DNA of 64,000 bases from NCBI RefSeq assembly GCF_009731465.1, contig NZ_AP021887.1, forward strand, positions 62,001-126,000. Direction: 5' to 3'. Source of the stretch: Streptococcus sp. 116-D4. Its GTDB lineage: Bacteria; Bacillota; Bacilli; Lactobacillales; Streptococcaceae. Positions 50,006 through 58,707 of this stretch are shown here, in pieces; the first letter of the stretch is position 1, and the number at the start of each line of letters is the position of its first letter. The notes below the pieces were generated by a model that saw only the letters and a program-made list of their open reading frames with translations, made no database searches and was not told the DNA's origin. A program made the translations under genes and the position numbers.

Positions 50006-50302
50006 TGCATATTATTGAACTGTGTTTTGGATTCTCTAAAATACTAGACAAGATGAAATTTCTAGTTCTAGCATTTCAATAGATACAAATAAATAGAGAA
50101 AAGCAAAAAAAGACTTAGTCTTTATTTAAAATATATTAGAAATAATATGAAAATCTTTTTATAAAAATATTATATTCAATAATACTGACACAATAGAAAT
50201 TGAGAAGAGATGGTATTCTTCGTTTTTATATTTCAGGTTCTCACAGTATGAAAAATCGATGGTATAATAAGATTAGACGGATTATTTATTGAGGTAATAG
50301 CG

Positions 50303-51053
50303 ATGAAATATTTTAAATTAATCAATGGTGGAACTTATCATATTGATGAGTTTGAAGAGAGAACAAATAAAGAATCACTATATTATCAAAATGGCAGTAA
50401 GTACGCATTGTGTCCAACTTGTGGTTCTTCGATTCAACTTATCGGGGGGGAATAATAATACGCGAAATAGAGCTGGAAGATATTATGCGGCACATACAAA
50501 AAATCCTATAGAAGGACTGCCATACGACATAGGAAGAAAAAGTAATTGTGCAAATTATGAAGGAAATCAAGATAATTGGCAGGGTATTTATCAAAGGAGA
50601 CAAGGGCTTCCTGAAAATGAAGAATTATCTAGATTTATAGACAATAATAAGTCAGATATTGCTAAAAAAGTTGGTGACTTAATTGGATTTTATGGAATCA
50701 AATGCAATGGGGAGCCAAGTGCTATTTTTAACCGATTATTAAATTCTTTCAAAGAAAACGGAGGATTATGTATTTCACCAGAACAATTTGCACCTGAATA
50801 TATTCCTAGAATGATTATCGAAAGAGCTGAGCCAGTTATTTGCTGGGGTTCAATTCCTCATGAAGAAATACGCAATCGTATCCTACAACATCCACTGTTA
50901 CAAGATTCAATTGATGGGAGACAATTTAAACCAAATATTGAAACAAGGCTTGTTTGTGTTTTAAATAATGGAAACGCTCCTACTCAAATCCAAATCAGAT
51001 TATTGTTTGAAGAAAGGGAATTGAACTTAAAACAAGTAAATGCTAAAATTTAG
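50303..51053 (+). pseudogene. Zinc-ribbon-containing hypothetical gene broken at a run of seven G
   Basis: The frame from 50303 reads MKYFKLINGGTYHIDEFEER and a Cys-Pro-Thr-Cys knuckle, then stops at 50453-50455 right after a G7 tract (50444-50450). Six G would keep the frame and give IGGNNNTRNRAGRYYAAHTK, continuing to 51053 as a protein of about 249 residues. The downstream part is an unrecognised domain with Cys in SNCANYEG and an ending LNLKQVNAKI. The break may be real, phase-variable slippage or a sequencing error. It follows RelBE and is the last gene before the rpmG-side junction. Confidence 0.75.
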
Positions 51054-51070
51054 TGCAACGAAAGATAAAA

Positions 51071-51105
51071 AAGAGAAACCTCATAATGAAGTTTCTCTTG
51101 CTTTT
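51071..51105 (+). terminator. Terminator of the broken zinc-ribbon gene
   Basis: AGAGAAAC / GTTTCTCT stem with an 11-base loop and a T-rich tail, 18 bases after the stop codon. Confidence 0.8.
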
Positions 51106-51198
51106 AATCGTCCGAATCAATATTCTTATTTCAAAAAAGTAGTGAAAAAGGTAGTGATTCGAATGATTTCCCTTGCAATATAGTGAAATTAACAAAAA

Positions 51199-51224
51199 GA
51201 AAAAACGCTTGAATCAGCGTTTTT
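51199..51224 (-). terminator. rpmG terminator overlapping the candidate right attachment core
   Basis: On the minus strand an AAAACGCT / AGCGTTTT hairpin with a T-run follows rpmG. Bases 51212-51223 (AATCAGCGTTTT) are the exact reverse complement of the left core at 39112-39123. Because the hairpin is palindromic, AAAACGCT also appears in direct orientation (51202-51209). Confidence 0.75.
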
Positions 51225-51250
51225 CTTCTGTATTGATTCGTATTGAACCC

Positions 51251-51400
51251 TTACTTAACTTCTGTAAACACAACGTGTTTGCGAAGTTTTGGTGAGTATT
51301 TCTTCAATTGAAGACGGTCTGGAGTGTTACGTTTGTTTTTAGAAGTAAGGTACAAGCGTTCACCAGATTCTTTGTGTTCAAGTGTAATATTTACGCGCAT
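51251..51400 (-). CDS. rpmG: 50S ribosomal protein L33
   Basis: 49 residues, [20 protein letters not shown] to KHVVFTEVK, the cysteine-free (zinc-independent) form of L33. It is preceded by GGGAGATACC and lies 15 bases after rpmF in the same direction. It was too short to be listed among long frames but is clearly real. Its 3' side borders the integrated element. Confidence 0.96.
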
Positions 51401-51415
51401 GGTATCTCCCTTCTA

Positions 51416-51598
51416 TTATTCAGCTGATGCAGCTTTAGCGATTTTACGTCCTTTGTAGTATCCTTTAAGTGATACACGGTGAGAACGTGAGTAATCTCCA
51501 GTAGTTTCGTCAAAGTTTACAGATGGAGCTGTTACTTTGTAGTGTGTACGACGTTTGTTTTTCTTCGCTTTTGAAGTGCGACGTGCAGGTACTGCCAT
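51416..51598 (-). CDS. rpmF: 50S ribosomal protein L32
   Basis: 60 residues, [20 protein letters not shown] with the usual basic N-terminus and no Cys4 zinc site. It forms an operon with rpmG. Ribosome site AAAGGAGAAATCAAA. The 230-base space to ilvD carries both divergent promoters. Confidence 0.97.
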
Positions 51599-51743
51599 TT
51601 TGATTTCTCCTTTAGGTATTTAAATTCGATTCAATCTACTGATTTTCATCAACCATACTAGGATAACACATTTTTTTTGTAAAGTAAAGTTACTTGACAA
51701 AAAAAGATGAAAAAATTAGAAGGTCATCGACCAAATTAATCGA

Positions 51744-51801
51744 AATTTTCTGAAAATTCAAGAATTTTCTTCTGTTCATTGCCTTTAAAATGTGCTATAA
51801 T
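51744..51801 (+). promoter_or_regulatory. CodY box and promoter of ilvD
   Basis: AATTTTCTGAAAATT at 51744-51758 is an exact match to the CodY consensus AATTTTCWGAAAATT. A TATAAT -10 lies at 51796-51801. Branched-chain amino-acid genes are classic CodY targets, so repression in rich medium is expected. Confidence 0.88.
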
Positions 51802-51828
51802 AGTAAAAACTGAAATGGGAGGGAACAA

Positions 51829-53532
51829 ATGACTGAATTAGATAAACGCCACCGCAGTAGCATTTATGACAGTATGGTAAAATCACCAAACCGTGCCATG
51901 CTTCGTGCGACTGGTATGACAGATAAGGACTTTGAAACACCGATTGTGGGAGTAATTTCGACTTGGGCGGAAAATACACCATGTAATATCCACTTGCACG
52001 ATTTTGGGAAATTGGCTAAAGAAGGTGTCAAATCTGCAGGTGCTTGGCCTGTTCAGTTTGGGACAATTACCGTAGCGGACGGGATTGCCATGGGAACGCC
52101 CGGTATGCGCTTCTCTTTGACATCTCGTGATATCATTGCGGACTCTATCGAGGCGGCTATGGGTGGTCACAACGTGGATGCCTTTGTCGCTATCGGTGGC
52201 TGTGATAAGAATATGCCTGGTTCTATGATTGCCATTGCCAATATGGACATCCCAGCTATTTTCGCCTATGGTGGAACCATTGCACCGGGAAATCTTGATG
52301 GCAAAGACATTGACTTGGTTTCTGTCTTTGAGGGGATCGGAAAATGGAACCACGGTGATATGACAGCTGAGGACGTCAAACGTCTTGAATGTAATGCCTG
52401 CCCTGGCCCTGGTGGCTGTGGTGGTATGTACACAGCTAATACCATGGCGACTGCTATCGAAGTTCTCGGTATGAGTTTGCCAGGCTCATCCTCTCATCCA
52501 GCTGAATCAGCTGATAAGAAAGAAGACATCGAAGCAGCAGGACGTGCTGTTGTTAAGATGTTGGAGCTCGGTCTCAAACCATCAGACATCTTGACTCGTG
52601 AAGCCTTTGAAGATGCCATCACTGTAACCATGGCTCTCGGTGGTTCTACCAATGCCACTCTTCACTTGCTTGCCATTGCCCATGCTGCCAATGTTGACTT
52701 GTCACTTGAGGACTTCAATACGATCCAAGAACGTGTGCCTCACTTGGCTGACTTGAAACCATCTGGTCAGTATGTCTTCCAAGACCTCTACGAAGTCGGT
52801 GGTGTGCCTGCGGTTATGAGATATCTCTTGGCAAATGGTTTCCTTCACGGGGACCGCATCACATGTACTGGTAAGACTGTCGCTGAGAACTTGGCTGACT
52901 TTGCAGACCTCACTCCAGGTCAAAAAGTTATCATGCCACTTGAAAATCCAAAACGTGCAGATGGTCCGCTTATCATCTTGAACGGGAATCTTGCCCCTGA
53001 CGGTGCGGTTGCCAAGGTATCAGGTGTTAAAGTGCGCCGTCACGTTGGACCAGCTAAGGTCTTTGACTCAGAAGAAGATGCGATTCAGGCTGTTCTGACA
53101 GATGAAATCGTTGATGGCGATGTAGTCGTTGTTCGTTTCGTTGGACCTAAGGGTGGTCCTGGTATGCCTGAGATGCTGTCACTTTCATCAATGATTGTTG
53201 GTAAAGGTCAGGGAGACAAGGTTGCCCTCTTGACAGACGGACGTTTCTCTGGTGGTACTTATGGTCTGGTTGTTGGACATATCGCTCCTGAAGCTCAGGA
53301 TGGTGGACCAATTGCCTACCTTCGTACAGGCGATATCGTTACGGTTGACCAAGATACTAAAGAAATTTCCATGGCCGTATCCCAAAAAGAACTTGAAAAA
53401 CGCAAGGCAGAAACAACCTTGCCACCACTTTACAGCCGTGGTGTCCTCGGTAAATATGCCCATATCGTATCATCTGCTTCACGCGGAGCCGTGACAGACT
53501 TCTGGAATATGGACAAGTCAGGTAAAAAATAA
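51829..53532 (+). CDS. ilvD: Dihydroxy-acid dehydratase
   Basis: Fe-S enzyme of isoleucine/valine synthesis. The 567 residues show [14 protein letters not shown] and [19 protein letters not shown], which supply the cluster cysteines, and the C-terminal [21 protein letters not shown] signature with the catalytic Ser. It stands alone here, with its own CodY-controlled promoter and terminator. Confidence 0.97.
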   Translation: MTELDKRHRSSIYDSMVKSPNRAMLRATGMTDKDFETPIVGVISTWAENTPCNIHLHDFGKLAKEGVKSAGAWPVQFGTITVADGIAMGTPGMRFSLTSRDIIADSIEAAMGGHNVDAFVAIGGCDKNMPGSMIAIANMDIPAIFAYGGTIAPGNLDGKDIDLVSVFEGIGKWNHGDMTAEDVKRLECNACPGPGGCGGMYTANTMATAIEVLGMSLPGSSSHPAESADKKEDIEAAGRAVVKMLELGLKPSDILTREAFEDAITVTMALGGSTNATLHLLAIAHAANVDLSLEDFNTIQERVPHLADLKPSGQYVFQDLYEVGGVPAVMRYLLANGFLHGDRITCTGKTVAENLADFADLTPGQKVIMPLENPKRADGPLIILNGNLAPDGAVAKVSGVKVRRHVGPAKVFDSEEDAIQAVLTDEIVDGDVVVVRFVGPKGGPGMPEMLSLSSMIVGKGQGDKVALLTDGRFSGGTYGLVVGHIAPEAQDGGPIAYLRTGDIVTVDQDTKEISMAVSQKELEKRKAETTLPPLYSRGVLGKYAHIVSSASRGAVTDFWNMDKSGKK

Positions 53533-53539
53533 ACTCAAA

Positions 53540-53569
53540 AAGCAAGCCAACTTCGGCTTGCTTCTTTTC
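53540..53569 (+). terminator. ilvD terminator
   Basis: AAGCAAGCC / GGCTTGCTT stem with a 6-base loop and CTTTT tail. It may also serve the convergent DUF59 gene. Confidence 0.9.
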
Positions 53570-53592
53570 ATCTTCAAAAGTAATTTTCCTGC

Positions 53593-53934
53593 TTAACGAG
53601 GTGGCAGTCCAAGGGCAATACGGCCATAGCGACTGATTCGTGTGATTTTCCAAGCAGGCGACCAGGTGACTTCAACCTTGACATCTTCGATACCATCAAT
53701 TTGTTTCAGACCTGCCACGATTTCGATAGGCAAGCTTTCGGCACAATCACAGGCGGTGTCAGTGAAGGTCATGACAATCTTGCAGAGACCCATTTCGTCC
53801 AGATTGATTTCATAAATCAGTCCTAGATTGTAAACATCCAATTCCACATCTGTATCAAAAACCTTCTCTAGTTTTTCGATAATTTGGTCTTGTAAGGCCA
53901 AAGCACGGTCATTGATTTTGATATCGTCTCTCAT
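53593..53934 (-). CDS. DUF59/MIP18-family Fe-S assembly protein (PaaD/SufT-like)
   Basis: 113 residues. The fold runs IIEKLEKVFDTDVELDVYNLGLIYEINLDEMG, then FTDTACDCAESLPIEIVAGLKQIDGIEDVKVEV, with conserved Asp and Cys residues typical of the family. Members help mature Fe-S proteins; the neighbour IlvD is an Fe-S enzyme, which makes a functional link plausible. Convergent with ilvD and divergent from the rgg gene. Confidence 0.88.
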   Translation of the reverse strand: MRDDIKINDRALALQDQIIEKLEKVFDTDVELDVYNLGLIYEINLDEMGLCKIVMTFTDTACDCAESLPIEIVAGLKQIDGIEDVKVEVTWSPAWKITRISRYGRIALGLPPR

Positions 53935-54003
53935 TACAGTCCCTCCACGTGATAAATATCCTCTATTTTCTCATAATTCTGACAATTTGGCAAGTTTTTG
54001 ATG

Positions 54004-54018
54004 AATTTTCTGAAAAAT
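54004..54018 (+). promoter_or_regulatory. CodY-like box upstream of the Rgg gene
   Basis: AATTTTCTGAAAAAT matches 14 of 15 positions of the CodY consensus, 39 bases before the start codon and overlapping the promoter region (TAAAAT near 54023). Confidence 0.65.
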
Positions 54019-54056
54019 ATGATAAAATGAAGAAAATACGGAATCAAGGGGAACCC

Positions 54057-54911
54057 ATGGAGCAGATTGGAAAAGTCTTTAGACAATTACGAGAGTCAAG
54101 AAATATCTCGCTGAGACAAGCAACTGGAGGACGATTTTCGCCGTCTATGTTGTCCCGCTTTGAAACAGGTCAGAATGAGCTTTCGGTGGAAAAGTTTCTA
54201 TTTGCCCTAGAAAATATATCTGCCAGTGTGGAGGAAATCCTCTTTCTGGCCAGAGGTTTTCAGTATGATACAGATTCTGAGTTGAGAAAAGAAATCATAG
54301 ATGTCTTGGATCCAAAGAACATAGCTCCGCTTGAAGACTTGTATCGCAAGGAGTATCAAAAGCAGGCCGATTCTCAAAACAAACAGAAACATATTTTAAA
54401 TGCCATTATTATCAAGTCCTATATGAAGAGCATGGATGAAAGGGTGGAGTTAACGGCAGAGGAAAGGAAAGTCCTTCATGATTACTTGTTTTCTACCGAG
54501 ATCTGGGGAATCTATGAACTCAATTTATTTTCAGTCAGTTCTCCCTTCTTATCTATTTCTCTTTTTACTAGATATGTACGAGAAATGGTACGTAAATCTG
54601 ATTTTCTAATGGAAATGTCTGGCAATCGAAATCTGTTTCACACTATACTATTGAATGGTTTTTTAGCTAGCATTGAATGTGAAGAATTTACCAATGCCTC
54701 TTATTTTAAACGTGTTATCGAAGAACATTTCTACAATGAAAATGAGACCTATTTCCGAATTGTCTATTTGTGGGCAGAGGGTCTCCTTGACAGCAAGCAA
54801 GGTAGAGTCAAGGAAGGTCGGAAAAAGATGGAAGAGGCTGTCCGTATTTTTGAGATGCTAGGCTGTAACAAATCTGCCGATTACTATAGAAGAAAAACTC
54901 CCGATTCTTGA
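54057..54911 (+). CDS. Rgg/GadR/MutR-family transcriptional regulator
   Basis: 284 residues. An N-terminal XRE domain (1-65, IGKVFRQLRESRNISLRQATGGRFSPSMLSRFETG) is followed by a helical TPR-like C-terminal domain (about 100-280) that in Rgg proteins binds short peptides. The start at 54057 follows AAGGGGA; the frame is open upstream to 53949, but that start would cross the promoter and CodY box. I found no convincing short hydrophobic peptide gene beside it. A transporter gene lies downstream. Confidence 0.87.
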   Translation: MEQIGKVFRQLRESRNISLRQATGGRFSPSMLSRFETGQNELSVEKFLFALENISASVEEILFLARGFQYDTDSELRKEIIDVLDPKNIAPLEDLYRKEYQKQADSQNKQKHILNAIIIKSYMKSMDERVELTAEERKVLHDYLFSTEIWGIYELNLFSVSSPFLSISLFTRYVREMVRKSDFLMEMSGNRNLFHTILLNGFLASIECEEFTNASYFKRVIEEHFYNENETYFRIVYLWAEGLLDSKQGRVKEGRKKMEEAVRIFEMLGCNKSADYYRRKTPDS

Positions 54912-55223
54912 ATATCTGCAAACTAAGAAAATGATTTGAAATTTTAAGCGATAGAACTGTTGAGCTTTCTCAGGCCATCAAAGAAGTTCTATCGTTTTTT
55001 TGCTCATTTTGTGTGTTGCATATATTCAAAAGTTTTTTCTCTAGAATTTCTAAGTGCTATACTGTAGTCATACTTCATATAGAACTTATACTCTTCGAAA
55101 GTCTCTTCAAACCACGTCAGCTTTATCCCCAATCTCAAAACAGTGTTTTGAGCAACCTGCGGCTAGCTTCCTAGTTTGCTCTTTGATTTTCATTGAGTAT
55201 TCGAACAAGAAGGGAGATTACCT
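54912..55223 (+). terminator. Spacer with rgg terminator and BOX element
   Basis: CGATAGAAC (54949-54957) and GTTCTATCG (54986-54994) form a 9-bp stem with a TTTTTT tail, ending the rgg transcript. The right half is a BOX element. No gene is seen. Confidence 0.8.
55088..55200. repeat. BOX-type repeat (A-C form)
   Basis: It begins ATACTCTTCGAAAGTCTCTT and ends CTTTGATTTTCATTGAGTAT, with an AAACAGTGTTTTGAG inner stem. It sits 23 bases before the MFS gene start, so it is part of that gene's 5' leader or promoter region. Confidence 0.88.
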
Positions 55224-56471
55224 ATGAAACTATTGTTCAGAAATCAAGCTTATCGTCTCTTGACTTTGTCACGCTTCTTCAATGCTTTTGGTGCTTCGAT
55301 TTTTAATCTGGTATTTATCGTCTATGCATCGACCTTGCCACAGGCCTCCTTTGCTGTTGCTATGGCGAATATTGTCATGATTATTCCGACTCTCTTTACA
55401 GTTTTTGTAGGGATTCGGGCAGATTACACGAGGGATAAGGTCAAATGGATGGTCTATAGCGGTTTGTTTCAGGCGGTTTTATTTTTTCTAGCAGCCCTAG
55501 TTGTTCAGCAAGCTAGTCTCTTTGCCTTTTCTAGCCTGTGTTTGATCAATGTTATCAGTGATGTGATTAGTGATTTTGCAGGTGGTTTACGAATGCCTCT
55601 CATTAAGGAAAAAGTAGCTGAAGAGGATTTGATGGAAGCTTATTCTTTTTCCCAGTTTATCACCTATATTTCAGCTATTGGTGGTCAAGCTTTCGGAGTT
55701 TGGCTCTTAGGTCTATCGGTCAACAATTTTTCCCTCGTTGCGGGAATCAATGCCTGCTTTTTCCTCGTATCAGCCTCTATTCTCTTTTTAGGAAAAAGCA
55801 AATTGAGCCTGTCAATGTCATCTGCCGCTGGTGAATCACAAAAAAATGATAAGCTTTCTATCAAAGACCAGTTCCTAACAATTTACCGAAATTTACGCCT
55901 CGTTTTTCTTAAAAGTGGACAGAAAAACTTTGGTTTTATGCTCTTTGCTGTCTTGCTGATCAATGCCTTGGGTGGCGCTTTGGGTGGAATTTATAATATC
56001 TTCTTCTTGAGCCATTCTCTTTTGGATTTTTCTTACACAGAGGCATTATTTATCAGTCAATTCTGTGCTTTGTTAGCAATCATCATCAGTAGCCTTACGG
56101 GCAATGATTACTTTGGGAAGCAGTCCCTGCCTAGATTGATGATGTGGGCGACTGTAGGACTCAGTCTAGTTGGTCTGGCTAACGTATTCAATCAAGTCGT
56201 GCTTGGCTTGCTATTTCTCTTCTTTACTCTGTATGTGTCTGGTAAAGTTTCACCAAAGATTAGTGCCATGCTCCTGAAAAATCTAGCTCCAGAGGTTCTA
56301 GCTCGTACCAGTAATTTTTTAGGTTTATTATTTACCTTATCTGTACCTGTGGGAACAGCCTGTTTTTCACTAGTAGCCGTATGGAATATACAGTTGACTT
56401 GGATGCTATTTGTTGGTTTTTCCTTGCTAGCTATTCTTTTGACAGTTATTAATCTTAAAAATGATATCTAA
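55224..56471 (+). CDS. MFS-family transporter
   Basis: 415 residues, about 12 hydrophobic helices. It has an MFS-like loop 2-3 motif (VGIRADYTRDKVKW) near residues 72-85 and a basic central loop (about 190-215). Probably a drug or small-molecule efflux protein. It follows the rgg gene in the same direction but is separated by a terminator and BOX element. Ribosome site AAGAAGGGAGATTACCT. Confidence 0.87.
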   Translation: MKLLFRNQAYRLLTLSRFFNAFGASIFNLVFIVYASTLPQASFAVAMANIVMIIPTLFTVFVGIRADYTRDKVKWMVYSGLFQAVLFFLAALVVQQASLFAFSSLCLINVISDVISDFAGGLRMPLIKEKVAEEDLMEAYSFSQFITYISAIGGQAFGVWLLGLSVNNFSLVAGINACFFLVSASILFLGKSKLSLSMSSAAGESQKNDKLSIKDQFLTIYRNLRLVFLKSGQKNFGFMLFAVLLINALGGALGGIYNIFFLSHSLLDFSYTEALFISQFCALLAIIISSLTGNDYFGKQSLPRLMMWATVGLSLVGLANVFNQVVLGLLFLFFTLYVSGKVSPKISAMLLKNLAPEVLARTSNFLGLLFTLSVPVGTACFSLVAVWNIQLTWMLFVGFSLLAILLTVINLKNDI

Positions 56472-56547
56472 ATCCTAATTTTTTCTCACTGTTTTAATCC
56501 CTTTATTTATGGTAAAATAAGACTATTAAGTTTAAAGAGGATTCCCT

Positions 56548-57828
56548 ATGAAATTACAAAAACCAAAAGGAACGCAGGATATTTTACCTGCTGAATCTGC
56601 CAAGTGGCAGTACGTTGAGGGCTTTGCCCGTGAGATTTTCAAGCGCTATAACTATGCGGAAGTGCGCACGCCCATTTTTGAGCATTACGAGGTTATCAGT
56701 CGCTCTGTCGGAGATACAACCGATATCGTAACCAAGGAAATGTATGACTTCTATGACAAGGGTGACCGCCATATCACCCTCCGTCCAGAAGGAACTGCTC
56801 CCGTTGTCCGTTCCTATGTGGAAAATAAACTTTTCGCCCCAGAAGTGCAAAAGCCAAGTAAGTTCTACTACATGGGGCCCATGTTCCGCTATGAGCGCCC
56901 ACAAGCAGGTCGTTTGCGCCAGTTCCATCAGATTGGTGTTGAGTGTTTTGGCTCTAGCAATCCAGCTACCGATGTGGAGACCATCGCGATGGCAGCCCAT
57001 TTCTTGAAAGCAATCGGTATCCAAGGTGTTAAATTGCACCTTAACACTCTTGGAAATCCTGAGAGCCGTGCGGCCTACCGTCAAGCCTTGATTGACTATT
57101 TGACACCGCTCAAGGAGACCTTGTCTAAGGATAGCCAACGTCGTTTGGAGGAAAATCCTCTCCGTGTCTTGGACTCTAAGGAAAAAGAAGACAAGGTGGC
57201 AGTAGAGAATGCGCCGTCTATCTTGGACTTTCTTGATGAAGAAAGTCAAGCTCACTTTGATGCTGTGCGTCAGATGTTGGAAAATCTTGGAGTAGACTAC
57301 ATCATCGATACCAATATGGTGCGTGGTCTGGACTACTATAACCACACGATTTTCGAGTTTATCACTGAGATTGAGGGCAATGACTTGACAGTCTGTGCGG
57401 GTGGTCGTTACGATGGTTTGGTTTCTTACTTTGGAGGCCCTGAAACTGCTGGCTTTGGTTTTGGACTTGGTGTAGAGCGCCTGCTTCTCATTCTTGAAAA
57501 GCAAGATGTGGCCCTCCCTATCGAGAATGCCCTAGATGTCTACATCGCAGTCTTGGGTGAAGGAGCAAATGTCAAGGCCTTGGAGTTGGTACAAGCCCTT
57601 CGCCAACAAGGTTTCAAAGCAGAGCGTGATTACCTCAACCGTAAACTCAAAGCTCAGTTTAAGTCAGCCGATGTCTTTGCGGCTAAGACCCTCATCACCC
57701 TAGGAGAGAGTGAAGTCGAAAGCGGACAAGTGACGGTCAAGAACAATCAAACCCGAGAAGAAGTGCAAGTGTCATTTGAGACAATCAGCCAAAACTTCTC
57801 AGAAATCTTTGAAAAACTAGGATTTTAA
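56548..57828 (+). CDS. hisS: Histidyl-tRNA synthetase
   Basis: 426-residue class II synthetase. Motif 1 region [20 protein letters not shown], motif 2 region [23 protein letters not shown], the histidine-binding [12 protein letters not shown] near residue 259 and motif 3 [13 protein letters not shown] near residue 302 are present, followed by the anticodon-binding domain (330-426). A simple promoter precedes it; no T-box was recognised. Confidence 0.97.
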   Translation: MKLQKPKGTQDILPAESAKWQYVEGFAREIFKRYNYAEVRTPIFEHYEVISRSVGDTTDIVTKEMYDFYDKGDRHITLRPEGTAPVVRSYVENKLFAPEVQKPSKFYYMGPMFRYERPQAGRLRQFHQIGVECFGSSNPATDVETIAMAAHFLKAIGIQGVKLHLNTLGNPESRAAYRQALIDYLTPLKETLSKDSQRRLEENPLRVLDSKEKEDKVAVENAPSILDFLDEESQAHFDAVRQMLENLGVDYIIDTNMVRGLDYYNHTIFEFITEIEGNDLTVCAGGRYDGLVSYFGGPETAGFGFGLGVERLLLILEKQDVALPIENALDVYIAVLGEGANVKALELVQALRQQGFKAERDYLNRKLKAQFKSADVFAAKTLITLGESEVESGQVTVKNNQTREEVQVSFETISQNFSEIFEKLGF

Positions 57829-57841
57829 TGATAGATAAACC

Positions 57842-57868
57842 GGTCAGGAACCTATTCCTGACCTTTTT
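57842..57868 (+). terminator. hisS terminator
   Basis: GGTCAGGA / TCCTGACC stem with a 6-base loop and TTTTTC tail. Confidence 0.9.
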
Positions 57869-57912
57869 CTTTTGCAAAATGACAAAAATCATAAACTTTT
57901 TGACAAATATGC

Positions 57913-57941
57913 TTGTCAAAAAGAAAAAGATGTGTTACAAT
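57913..57941 (+). promoter_or_regulatory. Promoter of the small-membrane-protein gene cluster
   Basis: TTGTCA (57913-57918) and TACAAT (57936-57941) are 17 bases apart, upstream of the gene at 57975. Confidence 0.7.
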
Positions 57942-57974
57942 GTAAGTAAGTTAAGAGAAAAGGAGAAAGGAGCT

Positions 57975-58292
57975 ATGATGTGGGTAGTAGTACTTATACT
58001 ATTTCTGATTTTCTTTTATTCTAATAATTCTGAAAAAATCAAGAAACTAGAGAAGAAAATCAAAAAGCTTGAGCGAAAAGAGAAAGGAAATATAGAAATG
58101 TCGAGATTATTGCAAGAAATGATTGGAAAGAAACCAATTATAACAGGAGCGTATATTGGGCCAGATAACTGGGAAGTTGTGGATGTCGATGAGGAATGGG
58201 TCAAACTACGTAGTGTTGATAAAAAGGGGAAAGAAAAATTCAAGTTGCAACGTATTGAGGATATCCAAACTGTTGAATTTGGCGGAGAGTAG
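57975..58292 (+). CDS. Small membrane-anchored protein of unknown function
   Basis: 105 residues. Starts MMWVVVLILFLIFFYSNNSE: one membrane helix (about 2-15), a basic coiled segment (KIKKLEKKIKKLERKEKG, 20-37) and a soluble C-terminal domain (about 55-105) with GPDNWEVVDVDEEWVKL. The start at 57975 is preceded by AGGAGAAAGGAGCT; the frame is open back to 57828, but that would skip the promoter. First gene of a run leading to the CPBP protein. Confidence 0.8.
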   Translation: MMWVVVLILFLIFFYSNNSEKIKKLEKKIKKLERKEKGNIEMSRLLQEMIGKKPIITGAYIGPDNWEVVDVDEEWVKLRSVDKKGKEKFKLQRIEDIQTVEFGGE

Positions 58293-58301
58293 GTGTGTAA
58301 C

Positions 58302-58508
58302 ATGCAACTAAAAAATCGTCTAAAAGAACTTCGGGCTCGCGATGGTCTCAATCAAACCGACCTAGCCAAGCTAGCTGGGGTTTCCAGACAGACCATTAGC
58401 CTACTAGAACGGGATGAGTACACCCCATCCATTATCATTGCCCTGAAAATATCTCAAATTTTCAACGAAACAGTCGAATCGGTATTTCGCTTGGAGGAGG
58501 ACGAGTGA
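58302..58508 (+). CDS. Small XRE-family regulator (YozG-like)
   Basis: 68 residues, almost entirely a Cro/CI-type helix-turn-helix (LKELRARDGLNQTDLAKLAGVSRQTISLLERDEYTPS). Such mini-repressors are often paired with small membrane proteins. The ATG at 58302 is chosen; a GTG at 58293 is possible. Its stop overlaps the next start (ATG inside TGATG). Confidence 0.88.
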   Translation: MQLKNRLKELRARDGLNQTDLAKLAGVSRQTISLLERDEYTPSIIIALKISQIFNETVESVFRLEEDE

Positions 58509-58705
58509 TGAACAAGTATAAAGTGATCTATTATGTAGTTGCCGTAGCCCTATTAGTCAGCCTGTGTCTACTAATTGGAACAAATTTAGGATGGTTTGAT
58601 CTCTATTACAGCGACCAATTTGTTTGGGCCTACTTTGCCCTTATCCCAGTCGTTGAATGGATTGAAAAGAAATCCAAAAATCTAGCAAGTGAAAAAGGAG
58701 AATGA
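58508..58705 (+). CDS. Small two-helix membrane protein
   Basis: 65 residues with two hydrophobic segments (about 6-24 and 36-50) and a Lys/Glu tail. Start at 58508 behind TTGGAGGAGGACG, overlapping the regulator stop by one base, so expression is coupled. No function recognised. Confidence 0.82.
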   Translation: MNKYKVIYYVVAVALLVSLCLLIGTNLGWFDLYYSDQFVWAYFALIPVVEWIEKKSKNLASEKGE

Positions 58706-58707
58706 AT

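Larger units (their letters stand above)
39112..51223. mobile_element. AT-rich integrated element (satellite/integrative element) between rpsD and rpmG
   Basis: About 12.1 kb with clearly lower GC than the flanks. Layout: integrase and repressor (-), excisionase-like gene, small gene and primase-helicase (+), candidate origin, then accessory genes including a four-gene membrane-protein operon (-), an orphan XRE regulator, a membrane coiled-coil protein (-), RelBE and a broken zinc-ribbon gene. The front end resembles phage-inducible chromosomal islands. No terminase, capsid, relaxase or type IV secretion genes are seen. The rpmG 3' end is a reported insertion site of streptococcal integrative elements. 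Confidence 0.85.

Noticed and set aside
39112-51223. Complete prophage or conjugative element
   Set aside because: No terminase, portal, tail, lysis, relaxase, coupling protein or secretion genes were recognised in the 12 kb.
56472-56547. T-box leader before hisS
   Set aside because: The spacer is only 76 bases, with a simple promoter and no antiterminator or T-box sequence.
56584-57504. 306-residue minus-strand frame opposite hisS
   Set aside because: A shadow of hisS with no ribosome site or recognisable domain.
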